This document shows, piece by piece, positions 1 to 7,982 of a stretch of DNA of 64,000 bases. The stretch is taken from contig CAYGOF010000007.1 in assembly GCA_964351395.1 (NCBI GenBank), positions 1 through 64,000 on the forward strand, written 5' to 3'. The notes below the pieces were generated by a model. The model was not told the DNA's origin, did no database searches, and worked only from the letters and a program-made list of their open reading frames with translations. Both the position numbers and the translations under genes were made by a program. Position 1 is the first letter of the stretch; the number at the start of each line of letters is the position of its first letter. Source of the DNA: Imperialibacter sp964351395 (lineage in GTDB: Bacteria; Bacteroidota; Bacteroidia; Cytophagales; Cyclobacteriaceae).

Positions 1-2
1 AG

Positions 3-134
3 AATTCACTGGTAAAAAGCCATATGTTCATTGCTGAACTAGATGGAATCGCATTAAGCTATTTGGGCGTTTACAAGGAATTTCCGCTGGAACAGATTAA
101 AGAACAGATGACTAAAAAGTATTCCCAAGCATGA
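3..134 (+). CDS. C-terminal fragment of an unidentified protein (5' end outside window)
   Basis: An open frame enters from the left edge and ends at TGA 132-134, giving 43 visible residues with a charged, lysine-rich C-terminus (ending KKYSQA). The stop overlaps the ATG of the next gene (ATGA at 131-134), the usual sign of translational coupling, so this and the downstream GNAT are probably one operon. The visible part is too short to name a family. The short hydrophobic stretch around IALSYLGVY would fit an ordinary globular domain. Confidence 0.6.
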   Translation, partial: NSLVKSHMFIAELDGIALSYLGVYKEFPLEQIKEQMTKKYSQA

Positions 135-913
135 ACTTTATAAAAGCAAATGATCCAGCCCACATTAGTGGCCTAAGGGCTAAACTATATCAACATCTTA
201 CTGCACCCATTGATGCCATGTGGGAACAGCTTTACATCGCATCAGCTCAACCCTACCTCATTGAAAATAAGGGCGTTACCCTGGGCTATTGCTGCATCAA
301 TGACCAGAATCGTTTGCTACAGCTATTTCTGTCAGAGGAATTCATATCAAAAATGGATCAGGTTATTAAAAACTTAGTGGAATCCACACTTATCAATTCG
401 GCAAGTCTAAGCTCTAGCGAGCCAGTTTCATTTAATGCTTGTTTGAATAATTCAAAGTCCATTCAGGCCAACACTTTTTGTTTCCAGCATTCAAATAAGC
501 CAATTGACTTGAAAAGCGCTTTCGCTATAGAATTAGTTTCAACCGATGATATTCCTGCAGTTAAAGAATTCTTAAAGAACCAGATAGGCATGGATGATAC
601 GTTTGGCTATACCGAAAATCTTGTTTCGAGAAAAGAAATATTCCTGGTGAGGGAGTCCGATATTATTATTGCCACTAGTGAATGTAGAATGAGTGATTCT
701 CAACCAGGTATTGCCGATTTGGGGATCATTGTAAAAAGGGAGTATCAAGGCAAAGGAATCGCTACACGTGTTATGCAAATGCAGGTAAACCGAGTGTTAA
801 AAGCAAATAGGAAGCCCATATGTTCTACCACACTTGATAACCTTGCCGCAAGAAAAGCGATTGAAAGATCAGGGTTTTACTGTTCAAACATCCTATTTGA
901 CATCCATTATTAG
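131..913 (+). CDS. GNAT-family N-acetyltransferase
   Basis: This 260-residue protein should transfer an acyl group from acyl-CoA to an unknown amine. The C-terminal third carries the GNAT signature: a strand followed by REYQGKGIA (about residues 203-211, the acyl-CoA pyrophosphate loop Q/R-x-x-G-x-G/A), a helix, then LAARKAIERSGF, the typical beta-bulge and closing segment. The N-terminal half has no motif I recognise and is longer than in a minimal GNAT, so it may be a degenerate second GNAT fold. It is coupled to the partial gene upstream by ATGA overlap. The last 30 or so codons are duplicated at 2504-2598. Codon use is AT-rich compared with the genes after 4 kb. Confidence 0.8.
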   Translation: MNFIKANDPAHISGLRAKLYQHLTAPIDAMWEQLYIASAQPYLIENKGVTLGYCCINDQNRLLQLFLSEEFISKMDQVIKNLVESTLINSASLSSSEPVSFNACLNNSKSIQANTFCFQHSNKPIDLKSAFAIELVSTDDIPAVKEFLKNQIGMDDTFGYTENLVSRKEIFLVRESDIIIATSECRMSDSQPGIADLGIIVKREYQGKGIATRVMQMQVNRVLKANRKPICSTTLDNLAARKAIERSGFYCSNILFDIHY

Positions 914-1090
914 CAAATCGCAGCATAAAGATATGACAGCTCAACAATAAATAAACTTCTAAAACAACTAAAAAATAAAGCAATGAATCGAAGCCCATAA
1001 GTAAATTTATTAGCAACTATAGGGCTGGTTTTCATCATCACTTCCTGTGAAAAAGACGGTGTTAATGTAGTTCCATGTGCAAAAACAACT
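830..1090 (+). repeat. Direct repeat copy A (GNAT 3' end plus head-GIN 5' end)
   Basis: About 260 bases match 2510-2774 at roughly 85 percent by eye, with one small indel. The copy runs through the end of the GNAT gene, the 70-bp spacer (shared ACAATAAATAAACTTCTA) and the first 35 codons of the head-GIN lipoprotein gene. Start-to-start offset between the copies is about 1686 bp. In this copy the GNAT part is intact and the lipoprotein part is broken; in copy B it is the reverse. Confidence 0.9.
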
Positions 1091-1111
1091 AGACCATTTA
1101 TAAACTTCTAA
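983..1111 (+). pseudogene. Broken 5' fragment of a head-GIN lipoprotein gene
   Basis: An ATG at 983 opens a frame that hits TAA at 998-1000 after five codons. Read through the stop, the frame continues in register with the start of the intact gene at 2669: LLATIGLVFI, the lipobox TSC, then EKD and VNVVP, before ending at TAA 1109-1111. It is therefore the signal-peptide end of a duplicated lipoprotein gene that has lost its mature domain and gained a nonsense codon. It lies immediately upstream of the Crp/Fnr gene, so its leader may now serve as that gene's upstream region. Confidence 0.85.
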
Positions 1112-1124
1112 ACCACAACTAATA

Positions 1125-1688
1125 ATGAATGACTTTATTCAATTCTGTAATCAACTTTCGCCACTTGACAAAGCGGCGAGTGACGAGCTGTTTGATAAAC
1201 TCAAAACAAAAACCTTTCAAAAAGGTGACTACTTGTTGAATGAGGGTAATGTTTGCAGATACTTATACTTTATTGAAAAGGGTCTTACAAAAACATTTTT
1301 CTTCAGAGAGGGCAAAGAATTTATCATGCGGTTCTTTCTAGAAAATATGATGTTTACAGTGGTTGACAGTTACATCACTCAAACACCGTCGACTTTTATG
1401 GTTTTGGCTTTAGAACAAACAACAGTTACCTGTATTCGCCAAGACGAATTGGAAGAGCTTTGTAAAAAGCATCATTGTATCGAAACATTTTTCAGAAAGC
1501 TTGTTTCATTTGCTTCAATAAATATGATGAAACGAATAAGCGAGATGCTTGAAGAAAATGCAACGGAGCGCTACAACCATTTTGTAAAAGAAAATAATCC
1601 CCTTCTTCAACGCATCAGTTTGGGTGACTTGGCTTCCTACATAGGCATCACTCAAGTTTCTTTAAGCAGAATCAGAGCAAAGAAGTAA
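1125..1688 (+). CDS. Crp/Fnr-family transcriptional regulator (cNMP-binding domain)
   Basis: This 187-residue protein is of the short Bacteroidota type. Residues about 15-115 form a cyclic-nucleotide-binding beta-barrel (FQKGDYLLNEG, YLYFIEKGLTKTFF, KEFIMRFF). A helical dimerisation segment follows, and the C-terminus ends in a helix-turn-helix (LGDLASYIGITQVSLSRIR). The ligand is not predictable: the arginine and glutamate that bind cAMP in Crp are not evident. It is followed by a perfect dyad (1692-1707) and by a membrane-protein gene in the same direction, which makes that gene the likeliest target. The upstream leader is derived from the broken lipoprotein copy. Confidence 0.88.
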   Translation: MNDFIQFCNQLSPLDKAASDELFDKLKTKTFQKGDYLLNEGNVCRYLYFIEKGLTKTFFFREGKEFIMRFFLENMMFTVVDSYITQTPSTFMVLALEQTTVTCIRQDELEELCKKHHCIETFFRKLVSFASINMMKRISEMLEENATERYNHFVKENNPLLQRISLGDLASYIGITQVSLSRIRAKK

Positions 1689-1691
1689 TTT

Positions 1692-1707
1692 TTTATCATT
1701 TGATAAA
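1692..1707. promoter_or_regulatory. Candidate Crp/Fnr operator (TTTATCA-TT-TGATAAA)
   Basis: A perfect inverted repeat with 7-bp arms and a 2-bp centre begins just after the Crp/Fnr stop codon and lies about 50 bp before the start of the membrane-protein gene at 1757. The TGAT/ATCA cores resemble Fnr-type half-sites. It could also be a weak hairpin, but there is no GC-rich stem or U-tract to make it a terminator. Confidence 0.4.
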
Positions 1708-1756
1708 TGTTAGCTCATTAATTAGTTGGTGCTTAGCACAAACAAATTAAACAACT

Positions 1757-2503
1757 ATGGACTTCATTCTACAACAACAAATTAGCGAAGACCGAAACAT
1801 TACCCCACGAGACATGATAATTGCCTCTGTAATAACAATTGTAATGGGCTCTTTTTTTACATATCTATCACACGGAAAATCACTATTAGTGACATTTCTA
1901 CCAGGACTTGCATGTGCGTGGAGCATTTACCTATTCATGTTTATAAAGAAAATTTCACTTCCACACACCGAGAAATTTACACCCATATTTTTAATTGCCT
2001 TAGCAGCACAGTTTTTACATTTTGCTGAAGAACATGGAACAGGCTTTATTTCATTCTTTGGCATTCATTACGGAGGTGTACCGTACGATGACAATATTTT
2101 CACATGGTTCAACATGGCTTCATATGCTGTCTTTACATTGGGTTATGTTTTCGGAATGTATTTTGGCAAGCGTTTTTTGTTGATACCAGCTTTCTTTTTT
2201 ATATGCGCAGGTGTTTTAGGTAATGCTATTTGGCATGTGGTGTGGTTTTTTGAAACTGGGCAATATCAACCTGGTTTATACACTGCATTGCTTTATTTGA
2301 TAATTGCCCCTTATTTACTGTATAAATTACTAGGTGAAAAAAAATATGTCGTGGTAGTGATTGTTGCTTTTATTTCAGTACTCGTTCCGTTATTACTGAC
2401 TTTTTCTATCAAGGAACAATATCAAACTATTAACGACACGGCAAAGCAGGTATATCCACTAAGACACCCTGACTTCAAAGATAGTCGGACACAATACGGA
2501 TGA
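1757..2503 (+). CDS. HXXEE-like integral membrane protein
   Basis: A 248-residue protein with about seven hydrophobic helices (near residues 20-38, 42-63, 74-90, 112-132, 138-155, 170-186 and 194-216). The motif H88-F-A-E91-E92 at the end of the third helix, and a later G-N-A-I-W-H in the fifth, match the pattern that names the HXXEE domain family, whose conserved charged residues suggest a membrane-embedded enzymatic or metal site; function is unknown. The family call is from this motif only. The gene lies 68 bp after the Crp/Fnr gene and its stop abuts the truncated GNAT copy at 2504, so the pair looks like a cassette placed between the duplicated ends. Confidence 0.6.
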   Translation: MDFILQQQISEDRNITPRDMIIASVITIVMGSFFTYLSHGKSLLVTFLPGLACAWSIYLFMFIKKISLPHTEKFTPIFLIALAAQFLHFAEEHGTGFISFFGIHYGGVPYDDNIFTWFNMASYAVFTLGYVFGMYFGKRFLLIPAFFFICAGVLGNAIWHVVWFFETGQYQPGLYTALLYLIIAPYLLYKLLGEKKYVVVVIVAFISVLVPLLLTFSIKEQYQTINDTAKQVYPLRHPDFKDSRTQYG

Positions 2504-2598
2504 GCAGCACTGCAGCTCTTGATCATCTTGCAGCAAAAAAAGTAATTGAAAGATCAGGCTTTTACTTTTCAAACACCCGCTTCGACATCCATTTTTAG
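2504..2598 (+). pseudogene. Truncated GNAT 3' fragment (duplicated)
   Basis: Read from 2504 to the TAG at 2596-2598, the translation ends LAAKKVIERSGFYFSN then FDIHF, aligning residue for residue with the end of the intact GNAT at 131-913. It has no start codon or N-terminal part and begins at the stop codon of the membrane-protein gene. It is a decayed duplicate. Confidence 0.85.
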
Positions 2599-2774
2599 CA
2601 GAGCGCAGGATAAAAATATGACAGCCCAACAATAAATAAACTTCTAAGAATAACTAAAAAATAAAGCAATGAATCAAAACTCAAAAGTAATTCTATTAGC
2701 GACTATAGGGTTGGTTTTCATCTTCACTTCCTGTGAAAAAGATGATGTTAATGTAGTTCCATCTGCAAAAATAA
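2510..2774 (+). repeat. Direct repeat copy B (GNAT 3' end plus head-GIN 5' end)
   Basis: This is the partner of 830-1090. Here the GNAT part is the fragment and the lipoprotein part is the start of an intact gene. Between the copies lie only the Crp/Fnr and membrane-protein genes. Substitutions are scattered through coding and spacer parts alike, so the duplication is not recent. Confidence 0.9.
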
Positions 2775-3403
2775 CAACCACCAACTTTTCGGCTTCAAAC
2801 ATTAGCCAGCTAGATGTTTCCGATGTGTTTAATGTTTATGTAAGCTTTTCGGAAACCGAAGAATCTGTTATGGTGGAAGCAAATGAAAATCTGCATCGTT
2901 TAATAGAAATGAAGCAGTCGGACAACAAATTAATCGTTGGCTTAACCAAGGATGCCAATATCAGTGGAGCGCTTGTTCTAAACATCTACATTAAAACGGC
3001 GTCACTAACCATGATAAAAGCTGAACGTACCGCATCTATTGAATTCGAAAATCTATTGAAAACATCACAGCTAGCATTGGAAATTACTGATGCCGCTAAA
3101 GTTTCAGGAAGTATTGAAGTAGATGACTTGGTGGCCAGGCTTATCGGACAAGCGAAACTGGACATCTCCGGCAGCTCAGGTTCCTTTGATATCGATGCCG
3201 CAGGGGCTTCTGAAATGACTGGTTTTGATTTTGTAACCGACAACTTAAAAGCCAACCTAAATGGTAGTTGCAATATCTCGTTAACCATTAATCAGGCCTT
3301 GGATGTTGCAGCAAGTGGGACTTCAAATGTTTATTATAAAGGAGATGGTGTAGTAGAAAAACAAAACCTTAAAGACACTTCTTCAATTGTTAAATTGAAT
3401 TAA
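2669..3403 (+). CDS. Lipoprotein with head-GIN (DUF2807) domain
   Basis: This 244-residue protein begins with a lipoprotein signal peptide ending in TSC at about residue 22, so it should be anchored in the periplasm or outer membrane. The mature part fits the putative auto-transporter head-GIN domain (DUF2807), a right-handed beta-solenoid common in Bacteroidota: ISQLDVSDVFNVYVS near the start, a repeated SGS/SGSI pattern, and the closing ASGTSNVYYKGDG, close to the usual family ending. Function of the family is not established. Its first 35 codons are duplicated at 983-1090 in broken form. Confidence 0.85.
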   Translation: MNQNSKVILLATIGLVFIFTSCEKDDVNVVPSAKITTTNFSASNISQLDVSDVFNVYVSFSETEESVMVEANENLHRLIEMKQSDNKLIVGLTKDANISGALVLNIYIKTASLTMIKAERTASIEFENLLKTSQLALEITDAAKVSGSIEVDDLVARLIGQAKLDISGSSGSFDIDAAGASEMTGFDFVTDNLKANLNGSCNISLTINQALDVAASGTSNVYYKGDGVVEKQNLKDTSSIVKLN

Positions 3404-3511
3404 GCTGGTTTTGGATAATTCGGAGTTTAAAACCGCAGCAACAGTGTCCATGGTCGAAATAGGTAAATTCAAATTTGCATCAGCTTTGATCACTGTGGAA
3501 AGCCCCTCAAT

Positions 3512-3555
3512 CGCCCTCGTTTGAGTCCCGATAAATACCGGGAGAAACGGGGGCG
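3512..3555. repeat. Long two-part hairpin
   Basis: Outer arms CGCCCTCGTTT (3512-3522) and AAACGGGGGCG (3545-3555) pair with one mismatch. Inner arms TCCCG (3526-3530) and CGGGA (3539-3543) pair perfectly around an AT-rich loop. There is no U-tract, so it is not a canonical terminator; it resembles REP-type interspersed palindromes. Confidence 0.7.
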
Positions 3556-3678
3556 TTCGAAACTGGCCATTGAATCGCCAAAAATCCTCACTTCGTCATC
3601 TGGATTGCCTTTTAAGCCGGTTAAACATCCAAAGACCCTCTTAAACCCTCCAATTGCTTTTCTTACCTCTTCCGTATT

Positions 3679-3730
3679 GAAGCTTCGATGGCCTCTCACT
3701 GAAGCTTTAACCGAAGGTGGTTGAAGCTTC
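3679..3730. repeat. Three GAAGCTTY boxes at exact 22-bp spacing
   Basis: GAAGCTTC at 3679-3686, GAAGCTTT at 3701-3708 and GAAGCTTC at 3723-3730 start exactly 22 bp apart, about two helical turns. The spacers between them are not alike, so this is not a simple tandem duplication. Two of the boxes are perfect 8-bp palindromes. Confidence 0.55.
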
Positions 3731-4048
3731 CACTGGAGCCGGGGCTGCCTTCCACACAGATTCATCGAAGCATCCACAGACCGTCGCTGAAGTTTTTACT
3801 GCACTGTAAACCAAATCTGTTACCTTTCTATGAGTTGATCGGCTGATTTCTTCCTTCATCAACACCTCCACTACCCGATTGCTTTTTATAGAACATTTAA
3901 AACTAAATGTAAGGCTGAACTTCCGATAGGAATACTGGGTACTGGCTTATTTTTAAACAACTCCGCGGTAATTGTGGCTGCTGATAGTAACTTTATCCAT
4001 TGGCCTACTACTATTGGTATTTTTTAAACAACTAACCCAATTAAAACC

Positions 4049-4933
4049 ATGCACCCATACTTTATAACTGCTCACCAAAAAATATTACTTCCACTCCTGA
4101 TGGTAGCGCTCTCTATTGTGAGCTCTTGCTCCCAAGAACCGGTAAAAGAGCCCTCTATTTTAAAATCTCCGTCCGACTATTTTCCAGCCGAAAAAACAAA
4201 GGTGCTGGTGGTGGGTATGTTCCATCTTAATTACCCAGGCTTGGACGTGAACAAAACGGCTGATGAGGACAAAATTGATGTGTTGGTAGAACCCAAAAAG
4301 AGTGAGTTGACCGAGGTAGTCGATTATGTCAAGCAATTCAAGCCTACCAAAATAGCCATCGAAGCGTTTGATAGCTGGGGAGCTGCTGAAAAGTTAAGGG
4401 CCTACAACAATGGAGAACACCGCGACAAACGGGATGAGCGCTATCAAGTGGCCATCAGGCTAGCCTCCGAGTTAAACCTGGATACCTTATACACCATCGA
4501 TGCCGAGTCGTTCGACAACGACCTGGTCCAGCTGGACACCGCCTTTATGGAAAATCTATTCAAAGACTTCGACTTTAAAAGTGACGACCCTTTGAATGAA
4601 TTATATAATCAGTGGTTTGCCGCAGGCTCAAAAATCATCCCGAAAGTGAACATGCTGGAGTACCTCAAACACATCAACTCACCCCTGTCACATCAGTATG
4701 GCTACGGTGCCTACCTGGTGGGAGATTTTAAGTTGGACGACACACGGGGCGCCGATATTTTGTCGGTTTGGTGGTACAATAGAAATTTAAGGATCTTCAG
4801 GAAGTTGCAGCAGATCACCGAAAATGCCGACGACAGAATTTTAGTGGTTTTTGGCAATGGGCATGCAGAAATACTGCGCCAACTTTTAACGTCTTCGCCA
4901 GAGTATGAATTTGTAGAGTTCAGCAGCCTGTAA
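4049..4933 (+). CDS. DUF5694-family lipoprotein
   Basis: This 294-residue protein has a signal peptide with lipobox VSSC (Cys27), so it should be an envelope lipoprotein. The mature protein opens with VLVVGMFHLNYPG followed by a stretch (KSELTEVVDYVKQFKPTKIAIE) that matches the DUF5694 pattern. The family shares the general plan of TraB/GumN-like proteins: a Gly-x-x-His near the first strand and a closing VVFGNGHAEILRQLL segment. The enzymatic role is unknown. The stop lies 3 bp before the sulfatase start, so the two are probably co-transcribed. Confidence 0.7.
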   Translation: MHPYFITAHQKILLPLLMVALSIVSSCSQEPVKEPSILKSPSDYFPAEKTKVLVVGMFHLNYPGLDVNKTADEDKIDVLVEPKKSELTEVVDYVKQFKPTKIAIEAFDSWGAAEKLRAYNNGEHRDKRDERYQVAIRLASELNLDTLYTIDAESFDNDLVQLDTAFMENLFKDFDFKSDDPLNELYNQWFAAGSKIIPKVNMLEYLKHINSPLSHQYGYGAYLVGDFKLDDTRGADILSVWWYNRNLRIFRKLQQITENADDRILVVFGNGHAEILRQLLTSSPEYEFVEFSSL

Positions 4934-4936
4934 GCC

Positions 4937-6391
4937 ATGATCATCCACCGACTACTTCGCAACACCGGCTGGCTCCTAGGCGCTGTGCTAACCACATTTT
5001 GTTCTACACCAGCTCCCAAGCCACCACTCAATGTCCTGCTCATCTGTGTCGACGACCTGCGGCCTGAGTTAAAAAGCTTCGGAGCCTCTTACATTATTTC
5101 CCCACGTATCGATGAGCTGGCGAAGTCGGGTGTGTCTTTTCAAAGGCATTATGTGAATGCCCCTAGCTGCGGCCCGTCTCGCTATACCCTGCTTACCGGA
5201 AAATACGGCCCAGCCGGCAACAATGCCCTTTTCCTTCGTGCAGAAAAAATAAAAGCAGGCAATGAACCGGTCGACCCAAGCATGCCTGAGTGGTTCAAAA
5301 CCCATGGCTACACCACCGTATCGGTGGGCAAAGTATCGCATCATCCGGGCGGCAGAGGGGGTGACGACTGGAACGATAACACCATCATTGAAATGCCCGG
5401 CGCCTGGGACAAGCACCTGATGCCCGTGACGGAATGGGAGCATCCCCGTGGCGCCATGCATGGATTGGCCAATGGAGAGATCAGAGTCAAGTCGGGTGAG
5501 ATGGCGGTTTTTCAGTCTGCCAAAGGTGATGATAGCAGTTATCCGGACGGAGCCATCACCAATGAGGCATTAAAGCAATTGCAAGCACTTGCTGCTAATA
5601 AAGAAAAACCTTTCTTTCTGGCAGTGGGCATCATCAAGCCCCACCTGCCCTTTGGCGCTCCAAAGACCTATTACGATCGCTATGAAGGCGTTGCTTTACC
5701 ACCCATTCCCCATCCAGAAAAGCCAGCAGGCCAAACAACCTGGCATCCTTCCAGTGAATTCAATCAATACAATCTATGGGGTAAAAACCCGAATGAGGAC
5801 GCTGCTTTTGCAGAGGAAGTTCGCCGGCACTACGCCGCCTGTGTAAGCTATGCCGATGCACAAGTGGGCAAAATCATGGCCGAACTGAAACGCAACGGTG
5901 CCTACAGGAACACCATCGTTGTCCTCTGGGGCGACCATGGCTGGCACCTGGGCGAGCATGCCATTTGGGGCAAGCACAGCCTGTTCGAGGAGTCATTGCG
6001 GTCACCATTGATCATCCACTACCCTGGCATGAAAAATAAGAACACCAGCACCACCGCCATGGTCGAAACCCTCGACATCTTCCCTACCCTTTGTGATTTA
6101 ACGGGAATTGAAACGCCTGCCTTTGCGCAGGGCATCTCATTAAAACCCTTACTGGAAAACCCAAAGAAAAAAGGACATAACGTGGTGGCCTATTTCAACA
6201 ACGCTTCCACGCTAAGAACCGACACACATCGGCTCACGGTCCACGAAGATGGTTTTGTGGAATTGTACGACCACACTACTTTAGAAAAGGAAACTAAAAA
6301 TATAGCTGCCGGTCATCCAGCGCTCGTGCAGGAGTTGAAGAGCGCGTTGTTGAATAAATTACCAGTTGGTGACGGTGCCTCCCAACAATAA
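4937..6391 (+). CDS. Secreted sulfatase (alkaline-phosphatase superfamily, type I)
   Basis: This 484-residue enzyme should hydrolyse sulfate esters, probably of a polysaccharide or glycosaminoglycan-like substrate. The N-terminus is a signal peptide with a possible lipobox (TTFC, Cys22). CVDDLRPEL (Asp39/Asp40) supplies calcium ligands, and C78-G-P-S-R82 is the C-x-P-S-R sulfatase signature, whose cysteine is converted to formylglycine by a maturase not found here. GDHGWHLGEH further on supplies the second metal-ligand set. Overall it most resembles iduronate-2-sulfatase-type enzymes. It sits 3 bp after the DUF5694 gene. The substrate cannot be read from the sequence. Confidence 0.92.
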   Translation: MIIHRLLRNTGWLLGAVLTTFCSTPAPKPPLNVLLICVDDLRPELKSFGASYIISPRIDELAKSGVSFQRHYVNAPSCGPSRYTLLTGKYGPAGNNALFLRAEKIKAGNEPVDPSMPEWFKTHGYTTVSVGKVSHHPGGRGGDDWNDNTIIEMPGAWDKHLMPVTEWEHPRGAMHGLANGEIRVKSGEMAVFQSAKGDDSSYPDGAITNEALKQLQALAANKEKPFFLAVGIIKPHLPFGAPKTYYDRYEGVALPPIPHPEKPAGQTTWHPSSEFNQYNLWGKNPNEDAAFAEEVRRHYAACVSYADAQVGKIMAELKRNGAYRNTIVVLWGDHGWHLGEHAIWGKHSLFEESLRSPLIIHYPGMKNKNTSTTAMVETLDIFPTLCDLTGIETPAFAQGISLKPLLENPKKKGHNVVAYFNNASTLRTDTHRLTVHEDGFVELYDHTTLEKETKNIAAGHPALVQELKSALLNKLPVGDGASQQ

Positions 6392-6584
6392 CCAAAGCCG
6401 ATTGATACACTATTCTATCAGGCAGCGTCGAAAGCGGAGCTGGCTCCTGCAGTCCGGCCAATTGTAAAATGATGTAATGTGTAATGAATTTCATCACTCC
6501 TTACTACCTCTCTAAACCAATATTGGCTATTTTTATTGCCATTACCTTAGCGGTATTTTTTGTGCAACGTCTATTTTTTAAGCG

Positions 6585-7493
6585 ATGACAAGTAAGTTTT
6601 TCTATCTCTTGCTCCTTACGGGTCTTTACTTTTCCTGTACCAGGCAGCAGCCATCGGAGCCAAAACAAGATCCGATAGACCTCAAAACACAGGTCAGCCA
6701 TCTGAATATCCGTTTGGAGGAGGCCACCAAAACGAGCAATCTCAGTGCCGTGATCGACCTGTATGAGGACGATGCCGTGCTGATGGCTGAATACCATCCA
6801 GTTATTAAAGGAAAAAAAAGTATTGAAGCCTACTATGCGGGGCTTTTCGAAAAACAATCTGTAACTGACAATCAGTATGTCACGACCGAAATTTTCGATT
6901 TCGATTCTACAATATTGGAAATGGGTACTTTCACAAAAACCTTATCGAGCCAACAGCCCTTGCAGGGCAAATACTGGCATGTTTGGGGCAAATCCGGCGA
7001 TGGGAAGCTTTTCCTGAAAGCTGAGTCCTTCGGCTTCTTTCATCCGGTGGACAATCCGTCTGCGTGGGTAGTGGCAGGCTTAGCAAAGGAACCCAAAAGC
7101 ATTCGTACTACTATTGAGCTGGATGCCTATAATGCCTTGATGGAGAATATCGTCAGAGACCGGGATACCGAAACCATCATTGGCCTGTTTTCGAAAGACG
7201 CCGCCTACTACCCTTTTGCAGACACTACTAAAGCTGGCCGAAGCGTCCTTCATCAGCATTACACTGACTACCATCGCCCACCTGTTAACATCGACAGCAT
7301 AGAGGTTTGGTCCTACGATTATATCAATGTAGCAGATGGCATCATTGAGTTGTCTCAGTTTTATGTGGAATGGAGCGTACCTAACCTATCGGGCCATACA
7401 CAAGGTACGGGCATGAGGTATTGGAAACGCCAGTCCGATCTTTCTCTTCGGCTTCACCGCATGATAGGGCTACATGAACACGTTGAGGAATGA
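6585..7493 (+). CDS. Lipoprotein with two NTF2-like (SnoaL/DUF4440) domains
   Basis: This 302-residue protein has a signal peptide with lipobox YFSC (Cys18). Two copies of a small cone-shaped NTF2-like fold follow. The first (about 35-155) has the typical start LNIRLEEATKTSNL, then VIDLYEDDAVLM and IKGKKSIEAYYAG. The second (about 170-300) has MENIVRDRDTETIIGLFSKDA and ends HRMIGLHE. Such domains bind small molecules or act as hydrolases or isomerases; no catalytic residue can be assigned. It is separated from the sulfatase by about 190 bp, so co-transcription is uncertain. Confidence 0.7.
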   Translation: MTSKFFYLLLLTGLYFSCTRQQPSEPKQDPIDLKTQVSHLNIRLEEATKTSNLSAVIDLYEDDAVLMAEYHPVIKGKKSIEAYYAGLFEKQSVTDNQYVTTEIFDFDSTILEMGTFTKTLSSQQPLQGKYWHVWGKSGDGKLFLKAESFGFFHPVDNPSAWVVAGLAKEPKSIRTTIELDAYNALMENIVRDRDTETIIGLFSKDAAYYPFADTTKAGRSVLHQHYTDYHRPPVNIDSIEVWSYDYINVADGIIELSQFYVEWSVPNLSGHTQGTGMRYWKRQSDLSLRLHRMIGLHEHVEE

Positions 7494-7598
7494 TCAACAG
7501 ATCGCTACTTATTTAAACCTTTTCTTTTATTGGATGGCCATTGTAGTTTGACAAAACCTCAGCTCTTTTGTTTCGTTACATTGCCTAAACCCTTTTTA

Positions 7599-7982
7599 AT
7601 GAAAATAGAACACATCGCCCTCTGGACTACCCAGTTGGAACGACTTAAAGATTTTTACACCACCTACTTTGGTGCTACAGCTGGCGAAAAATACCACAAC
7701 CCTACCAAGCAGTTCAGTTCCTACTTTCTCAGTTTTGACACAGGCTGCCGATTAGAAATTATGGAGAGACCTGAGGTCGAGCAACACCCTGGCGATGCTT
7801 ACAGAAAGGGGCTGATCCATTTTGCTATGAGTGTGGGGTCTAAAGAAACAGTTGACCAATTAACTGAGCAGCTACGGACTGATGGCTTTGAGATTGTGGG
7901 CGAACCCCGCACTACGGGAGATGGGTACTACGAAAGTGTGGTGGCCGACCCTGATGGCAATTGGCTGGAGATCACTGTTTAG
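7599..7982 (+). CDS. VOC-family protein (glyoxalase/dioxygenase fold)
   Basis: A protein of 127 residues starting MKIEHIALWT. An upstream in-frame ATG at 7530 exists, but its translation is not protein-like and the domain begins cleanly at 7599. It has the paired beta-alpha-beta-beta-beta modules of the vicinal-oxygen-chelate superfamily. Likely metal ligands are His5, the glutamate in RLEIME, the histidine in GLIHFAMSVG and the final glutamate in NWLEI. VADPDGNWLEI is a very typical VOC ending. Substrate unknown. Confidence 0.85.
   Translation: MKIEHIALWTTQLERLKDFYTTYFGATAGEKYHNPTKQFSSYFLSFDTGCRLEIMERPEVEQHPGDAYRKGLIHFAMSVGSKETVDQLTEQLRTDGFEIVGEPRTTGDGYYESVVADPDGNWLEITV

Larger units (their letters stand above)
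3404..4048. other. Non-coding stretch of 645 bp with palindromic and periodic elements
   Basis: No frame here looks like a gene. Two overlapping opposite-strand frames of 67 and 95 codons exist around 3490-3777, but they are rich in P, R, S and G, have no recognisable domain and look like by-products of the GC-rich repeat sequence. The block holds a long hairpin at 3512-3555 and three evenly spaced GAAGCTTY boxes at 3679-3730. Its sharp rise in GC over the flanking AT-rich DNA suggests an inserted intergenic repeat. Confidence 0.6.

Noticed and set aside
1..3403. A complete mobile element around the duplicated ends
   Set aside because: No transposase, integrase or terminal inverted repeats are seen; only the direct duplication is supported.
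3490..3777. Opposite-strand frames of 95 and 67 codons in the 3404-4048 gap
   Set aside because: Low-complexity Pro/Arg/Ser-rich products with no domain, overlapping one another and crossing the long hairpin; better explained as repeat DNA.
6436..6447. GGAGC-TG-GCTCC hairpin after the sulfatase as a terminator
   Set aside because: Two-base loop cannot form a normal hairpin and no U-tract follows.
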